Shown here: positions 31,401 through 34,945 of the stretch, piece by piece
Layout of the letters: every line of letters starts with the position of its first letter
How positions within the stretch are numbered: position 1 is the first letter of the stretch
Assembly: GCA_036676475.1 (NCBI GenBank)
Contig: JAKFCU010000064.1
Span: 1-34,945, forward strand
DNA from: LC029 sp036676475
GTDB taxonomy: Bacteria; Bacillota; Bacilli; Aneurinibacillales; RAOX-1
Reading direction: 5' to 3'
DNA: 34,945 nt
The notes under the pieces: generated by a model
Told to the model about the DNA's origin: nothing
Seen by the model: the letters and a program-made list of their open reading frames with translations, nothing else
Databases searched by the model: none
Program-made: the position numbers and the translations under genes

Positions 31401-32354
31401 TTATATAGATTTATGCTCTGAGATTTTGTTGGCTTTTATTTCTAATCGCTTCCAAATATGAGCCGTTATCGCTGTAATGATAATTGCTAATAGGAGTCGA
31501 ATTAATAAAAGCGGGAGAACATTAATTCCGAGAGGAACAAAAAGAAGGGTGTCCTCGATAACGGCATGACAGGCAACTAAAAAAATAGAAATAAGGTATA
31601 GGTCTTTTTTTGATAGATTATCCTCTTTTGCTGCTTGAATAATGACTCCTGCACCATAAGCAATCCCAAAAATCAGTCCCGCCATAAGGGTGACTCCCGT
31701 TTTATCGGATACTCCAAGTATCTTAGTAAAAGGAGTAAGTCCTTTTGCCAAATAAGGCAGTGCCTTCACATCTTTTAATATTTGAACTCCAATCATGAGC
31801 GGAATCACGATCATAGCCATTTGTAGAATTCCGAATAGAGAAGTTTGGGCCCCATGAAGGATAATGTCTGGCCATTCATTGAGTTCCGGTTGGCTGTTGG
31901 AGATCATGCCGTATTGGGCGAGCTGCTCTCCTCCATTCCATATTTGATTAATGATGATAGCGGAAAAAAAGGCTAAACCCAGTCGGGTGATGGCCATGAT
32001 CCAGGCTTTTACCCCAATCTTACTAGCGATCGCCGTTTCGACCAGTAGATTATGAGAAAAGCTCAGCATGACGGATAAAATAAAAACCTGCTTGATCGTT
32101 AAATCCATGGTCAACATAGCACCGATTGCAGCATAAAGATTTAATAGATTTCCAAGTGCTAGCACGATAGCTGCATCACCTGGGAGTCCAAACCAATCCA
32201 TGATCGGGGTAAAGATGAAGACAATCAAATCTACCAAAGGAGTATGCTGCATCTGGGTAACTATTAATGTAATGGGAAAGATGATCTTCCCTAGCTTCCA
32301 GGTTGTTTCTAATCCTATGCGCATCCCCGTTTTCCATGTGGCTGCTGTAATCAA
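31401..32354 (-). CDS. Nucleoside-recognition (Gate) domain membrane protein
   Basis: 317 residues, eight to nine hydrophobic helices, with two similar halves: LGKIIFPITLIVTQM near the start and MAMIVIPLMIGVQILK in the middle, each followed by a Gly-rich segment (GLPGDAAIVLALGNLLNLYAA; TGVTLMAGLIFGIAYGAG). This is the Gate/nucleoside-recognition fold, like B. subtilis YvoD and the SpmA/SpmB family. It is a membrane transporter-like protein with unknown substrate. The start TTG 32354 has GAAGGG about eight bases upstream; ATG 32324 is possible. It is divergent from the cupredoxin gene. Confidence 0.75.
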   Translation of the reverse strand: MITAATWKTGMRIGLETTWKLGKIIFPITLIVTQMQHTPLVDLIVFIFTPIMDWFGLPGDAAIVLALGNLLNLYAAIGAMLTMDLTIKQVFILSVMLSFSHNLLVETAIASKIGVKAWIMAITRLGLAFFSAIIINQIWNGGEQLAQYGMISNSQPELNEWPDIILHGAQTSLFGILQMAMIVIPLMIGVQILKDVKALPYLAKGLTPFTKILGVSDKTGVTLMAGLIFGIAYGAGVIIQAAKEDNLSKKDLYLISIFLVACHAVIEDTLLFVPLGINVLPLLLIRLLLAIIITAITAHIWKRLEIKANKISEHKSI

Positions 32355-32425
32355 GGAGAAACCCTTCTTTCCAATAGTATAAAAACTGGTAAGGGGACAT
32401 ACCTTATTAATAGGAGGGATGTCCG

Positions 32426-32875
32426 ATGAAGTATATGTTTATTTTCAAGAGAACTTCTGTTACCTTATTTGTTCTTTCTCTTTTGAGCCTGGGAGGAGGT
32501 TACTATGCTTTACAATGGATTAGCGAATCTCAAAGCACATTTAAAGAAGAACAGTCTAAGAAGGAGTTTACTATAATTACAACAGAATACAAGTCTAAAA
32601 CAGATGATGGAAAAATGATAGAAGTTTATCGATGGAATCCAGGAACCATTGTAGTGAATGAAGGGGATCATGTTACATTAAAATTTTATGGGGTGCAAGG
32701 GATATTTCACCCTTTTGAAATTGAAAAATTGGGGATCAAAGGGGAAGTGAAAAAGGGAAGAGAAACAAGTGTATCGTTTGTGGCAGAAAAAGAAGGAACG
32801 TATAAGATTGTTTGTACTGCCCATGCAGATATGCAACATAATGGACCGATGGTTGGATATTTAATTATAGATTAA
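32426..32875 (+). CDS. Membrane-anchored cupredoxin
   Basis: 149 residues. An N-terminal helix (about 10-30) with charged flanks acts as signal anchor; residues about 48-149 form a cupredoxin domain. Likely copper ligands are His in IFHPFEI and the cluster CTAHADMQHNGPM near the C-terminus (Cys, His, and Met or His), matching the C-xx-H-x(2-7)-M arrangement of type 1/COX2-like copper sites. It probably carries electrons or copper on the outer face of the membrane. AGGAGGG precedes the ATG. A 34-residue membrane peptide gene follows 38 bases downstream. Whether it partners an oxidase is unknown. Confidence 0.85.
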   Translation: MKYMFIFKRTSVTLFVLSLLSLGGGYYALQWISESQSTFKEEQSKKEFTIITTEYKSKTDDGKMIEVYRWNPGTIVVNEGDHVTLKFYGVQGIFHPFEIEKLGIKGEVKKGRETSVSFVAEKEGTYKIVCTAHADMQHNGPMVGYLIID

Positions 32876-32913
32876 TAGAGAGAAATGGCCATTAATATAT
32901 GGGGGGCATATAA

Positions 32914-33018
32914 ATGAGTTTGGACATGGCATTGACCATTACATCACTGCTTGTGGTGATTGGCTGCATTACAATTCCTATTCAGTTTGGACATGGGTTG
33001 CAGGATAGACGGAGATAG
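32914..33018 (+). CDS. 34-residue single-helix membrane peptide
   Basis: ATG start seven bases after a GGGGGG run. Hydrophobic core LTITSLLVVIGCITIPIQF with an Arg-rich C-terminus (QDRRR), typical of an inside-positive single helix. It sits between the cupredoxin gene and a terminator, so it is likely co-transcribed. Small subunits of membrane oxidases look like this, but no family is recognised. The gene falls below usual length limits. Confidence 0.55.
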   Translation: MSLDMALTITSLLVVIGCITIPIQFGHGLQDRRR

Positions 33019-33027
33019 AGGCAGTTG

Positions 33028-33059
33028 AAGGGCTATACCTAAACAGGTATAGCCCTTTG
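33028..33059 (+). terminator. Terminator of the cupredoxin operon
   Basis: AAGGGCTATACC (33028-33039) and GGTATAGCCCTT (33046-33057) form a perfect 12-base stem with a six-base loop; the T tract is short. Confidence 0.8.
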
Positions 33060-33119
33060 TCATGATATCTGTTGGTGGCGGATAAATGATAAAGGGGCAC
33101 TTTTAGTCCCTTCGTTATC

Positions 33120-33299
33120 TTAATGCTGGTTTGTAAACCTTTTTTTTAGCATAAAGCCCATTCCAGGAATAAGAATAGAGCCAACAAGACAGAGGAGAAT
33201 CCCAACTAGATTTTGCTCTGCAATAAAAATTCCAATTCCGGATAGAAAGAGTGCAGTCATAATCGCTAAAACGAGAGAAACCTTTTTCCATGTTGTCAC
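33120..33299 (-). CDS. ylaF: YlaF-like two-helix membrane protein (DUF5325 type)
   Basis: 59 residues with two hydrophobic helices and a basic end (MLKKRFTNQH). The pattern of two helices around AEQNLVGILL and the ending GFMLKKRF resemble the YlaF/DUF5325 proteins of Bacillus, whose function is unknown. Start GTG 33299 with GAGGTGA upstream; a frame to 33329 has no suitable site. An imperfect hairpin at 33091-33113 may be its terminator. Confidence 0.6.
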   Translation of the reverse strand: MTTWKKVSLVLAIMTALFLSGIGIFIAEQNLVGILLCLVGSILIPGMGFMLKKRFTNQH

Positions 33300-33338
33300 A
33301 TTATTCACCTCTCTAGTAGTATAGCACAAAATAAAGAA

Positions 33339-33364
33339 TCACCAGCAACTTTGGTTACTGGTGA
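33339..33364 (-). terminator. Hairpin overlapping the stop codon of the GAF gene
   Basis: TCACCAG (33339-33345) and CTGGTGA (33358-33364) pair around the stop codon of the GAF protein gene. On the minus strand ATTCTTTATTTTGT follows, so a weak terminator is likely. Confidence 0.5.
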
Positions 33365-33732
33365 CCTGTCATTAGTTGTTCCATTTTTTTTCCCAGTTCC
33401 ATGGCTAATGCCTCTAAGGAAGTATAATCGGATTCATCAAAAGCGACGGCTGAACTGGTCACCATGAGTTTCCCAAGAACATCATCACATGAACTTGTAA
33501 TAGGCATTTGCAGAATGGCTTTACGCGCAATGGACACGGGAGTCTGATCCCCAGCAGTTGCTTTCAAACTGTATTGTTGGTTATCCAACAAATAAAGCCC
33601 GACCCACTCGAAATGAGCTACTTGTTTATTAAGCCTATGTACAAGGTGTTCAAACGTTTCTTGATCTATTTTAGTAACCTGGTGAACAGCCGCGATTAAT
33701 TCAAGAGAGGCAATATCAGCGGCCTTGGACAT
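33355..33732 (-). CDS. GAF-domain protein
   Basis: 125 residues: an N-terminal helix (ELIAAVHQVTKIDQETFEHLVHRLNK), the GAF core with FEWVGLYLLDNQQYSLKA and a C-terminal helix (LEALAMELGKKMEQLM). It looks like a reduced relative of the free methionine sulfoxide reductase group, but the catalytic cysteine region (GHIACD) is not there: only a SSCDD segment remains. A small ligand sensor is more likely than an enzyme. Start ATG 33732 with GGAG ten bases upstream. Confidence 0.7.
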   Translation of the reverse strand: MSKAADIASLELIAAVHQVTKIDQETFEHLVHRLNKQVAHFEWVGLYLLDNQQYSLKATAGDQTPVSIARKAILQMPITSSCDDVLGKLMVTSSAVAFDESDYTSLEALAMELGKKMEQLMTGHQ

Positions 33733-33955
33733 TGATCAACAACTCCATTCTCTAAGCGTTTTCCTTAGTTTGATTTTATCAGAAAAATGTTGAAAAATAA
33801 TGTAGTAAGTTAAGGAATAATAGTTAATCGAACACCAATAAATGATGCTGCGTAATATAAAAATAGGATGGGGAAGGAATAATAGGATAAAATGGATGAA
33901 TTCAATTACAGCTTTTTTGCAGGCTCGTCATTCCTGATTAGAATGGGGGATTTAA

Positions 33956-34873
33956 ATGGAAGCGTTACTTAAGAACCTGTTCCTGGTTTTATCCAAAAAT
34001 CAAAGTTTAAATCGCTTGGCCCAAAAATGGGGCATGCATTTTGGCGCTCATCGAGTCGTAGCGGGAGAAACTATAGAAGAAGCGATTCAAAAGGTGCGAG
34101 AGCTTAACAAACAGGGATTAGTCTGTACGATGGACCATCTAGGAGAGTTTGTTTTTACAGAACAAGAAGCCAATGAAGCCGCTGATTATTGTATTAAAAC
34201 GCTGGAGGCCATTGCAGCATCCAAAGTTAATTGTAACCTGTCTCTAAAAATGACCCAATTGGGACTCGATATTAGCCGGGACTTGTGTATGATGAATATG
34301 CGAAGAATTCTCGATACTGCCGTAAAATACACTAACTTTGTACGGATCGATATGGAAGACTATGCCCATTATTCAATCACCTTAGATATACTGAATGAAT
34401 TAAGACAAACCTACGATAACGTGGGGACGGTCATCCAAGCCTACCTTTACAAAAGTGAGGATGATGTTCGTCATCTCGGACGAAGATATGTTAACTTGCG
34501 ACTGGTAAAAGGGGCATATAAGGAATCACCAGAAGTTGCCTTTCCCAATAAAAAAGATGTGGACGAAAATTATAAGAAACTGATTGCCCTTCACCTGGAA
34601 AGCGGTTCGTATACAGCGATAGCTACCCACGACGATCATATCATCGCCTTTACGAAGAAGCTAGAAAAAAAACATGGATATTCACGTGAGCAATTTGAAT
34701 TTCAGATGCTCTATGGGATACGAACATCCACTCAGCTCGAGTTGGTAAGGGAAGGCTATCGCATGAGAGTGTATGTCCCCTATGGAAATGATTGGTACGG
34801 CTATTTCATGAGAAGACTCGCGGAGCGCCCCGCAAACGTCGCTTTTGTAATCAAAGGGTTTTTCCGCAAATAG
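33956..34873 (+). CDS. putB: Proline dehydrogenase
   Basis: FAD-dependent oxidation of proline to pyrroline-5-carboxylate, giving electrons to the quinone pool at the membrane. 305 residues, the stand-alone short form of Gram-positives. Family motifs: LSLKMTQLGLDIS, VRIDMEDYAHY, LRLVKGAYKES, ATHDDHII, EFQMLYGIR, RVYVPYG and the C-terminal RRLAERPANVAF that binds substrate and flavin. GGGGGA is six bases before the ATG. The pyrroline-5-carboxylate dehydrogenase partner is not in the window. After it (34874-34945) I see no feature. Confidence 0.95.
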   Translation: MEALLKNLFLVLSKNQSLNRLAQKWGMHFGAHRVVAGETIEEAIQKVRELNKQGLVCTMDHLGEFVFTEQEANEAADYCIKTLEAIAASKVNCNLSLKMTQLGLDISRDLCMMNMRRILDTAVKYTNFVRIDMEDYAHYSITLDILNELRQTYDNVGTVIQAYLYKSEDDVRHLGRRYVNLRLVKGAYKESPEVAFPNKKDVDENYKKLIALHLESGSYTAIATHDDHIIAFTKKLEKKHGYSREQFEFQMLYGIRTSTQLELVREGYRMRVYVPYGNDWYGYFMRRLAERPANVAFVIKGFFRK

Positions 34874-34945
34874 TATTCCAACAAGCGAAATGCAAAATTA
34901 AGTGGAATTGGGAATACTCACATCTTCCTAAGAAAAGCAGAGAAA

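Noticed and set aside
33355..33732. Free methionine sulfoxide reductase
   Set aside because: The overall GAF pattern is similar, but the conserved catalytic cysteine region is missing.

Overview
The window looks like chromosome of a moderately AT-rich, endospore-forming member of the Bacillales (Firmicutes). The pointers are strong AGGAGG-type ribosome binding sites, frequent TTG/GTG starts, rho-independent terminators after most genes, lipoproteins with LSGC/TTGC lipoboxes, a PAS histidine kinase, a qoxABCD quinol oxidase, YfmL, a YlaF-like protein, and Fur, FNR-like and LutR-like operator sequences of Bacillus type. I cannot name the genus. No tRNA, rRNA, CRISPR array, prophage or insertion sequence is visible.

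Layout. 1-1945: end of an amino-acid permease, then alanine dehydrogenase. 2304-5140: a PAS histidine kinase with a downstream GGDEF protein on the minus strand, and a paralogous GGDEF protein divergent from them. 5321-8891: an RluA-type pseudouridine synthase, a two-gene PIN-domain toxin-antitoxin candidate, and an RhlE-like RNA helicase. 9014-10810: lactate permease (minus), with a clean promoter and operator. 11299-15083: the qoxABCD operon. 15325-21186: an iron-related locus. 21450-22982: a NarK-like transporter fused to a PAS domain. 23188-26149: an SDR oxidoreductase, a lipoprotein, a cluster of very short ORFs and phosphoglucose isomerase. 26203-31182: a Pro/Tyr-rich protein, a GH15-like enzyme, an unknown protein, the YfmL helicase, another unknown protein and an antisense 58-residue gene. 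31401-34873: a Gate-domain membrane protein, a membrane-anchored cupredoxin with a 34-residue membrane peptide, a YlaF-like protein, a GAF protein and proline dehydrogenase.

The most interesting part is 15870-21186. A 15-bp perfect Fur palindrome follows a good promoter in front of four tightly linked genes: an M75/EfeM-like lipoprotein, an FTR1 iron permease with a very long extracytoplasmic domain, a membrane-anchored pentaheme c-type cytochrome, and a four-helix membrane protein whose four histidines are placed as in a two-heme b cytochrome. A PepSY membrane protein with its own Fur box is divergent. Classical EfeUOB uses a DyP peroxidase (EfeB). None is present here, and the cytochrome pair sits in its place. 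This suggests an iron-uptake system wired to the quinone pool. That is my inference, not an established system.

Other points of note are a family of about 32-53 bp intergenic repeats (seven units at four sites) with compensatory stem changes, an FNR-like site placed exactly at -41.5 of a promoter for the NarK-PAS fusion, and several genes too short for usual gene calling.
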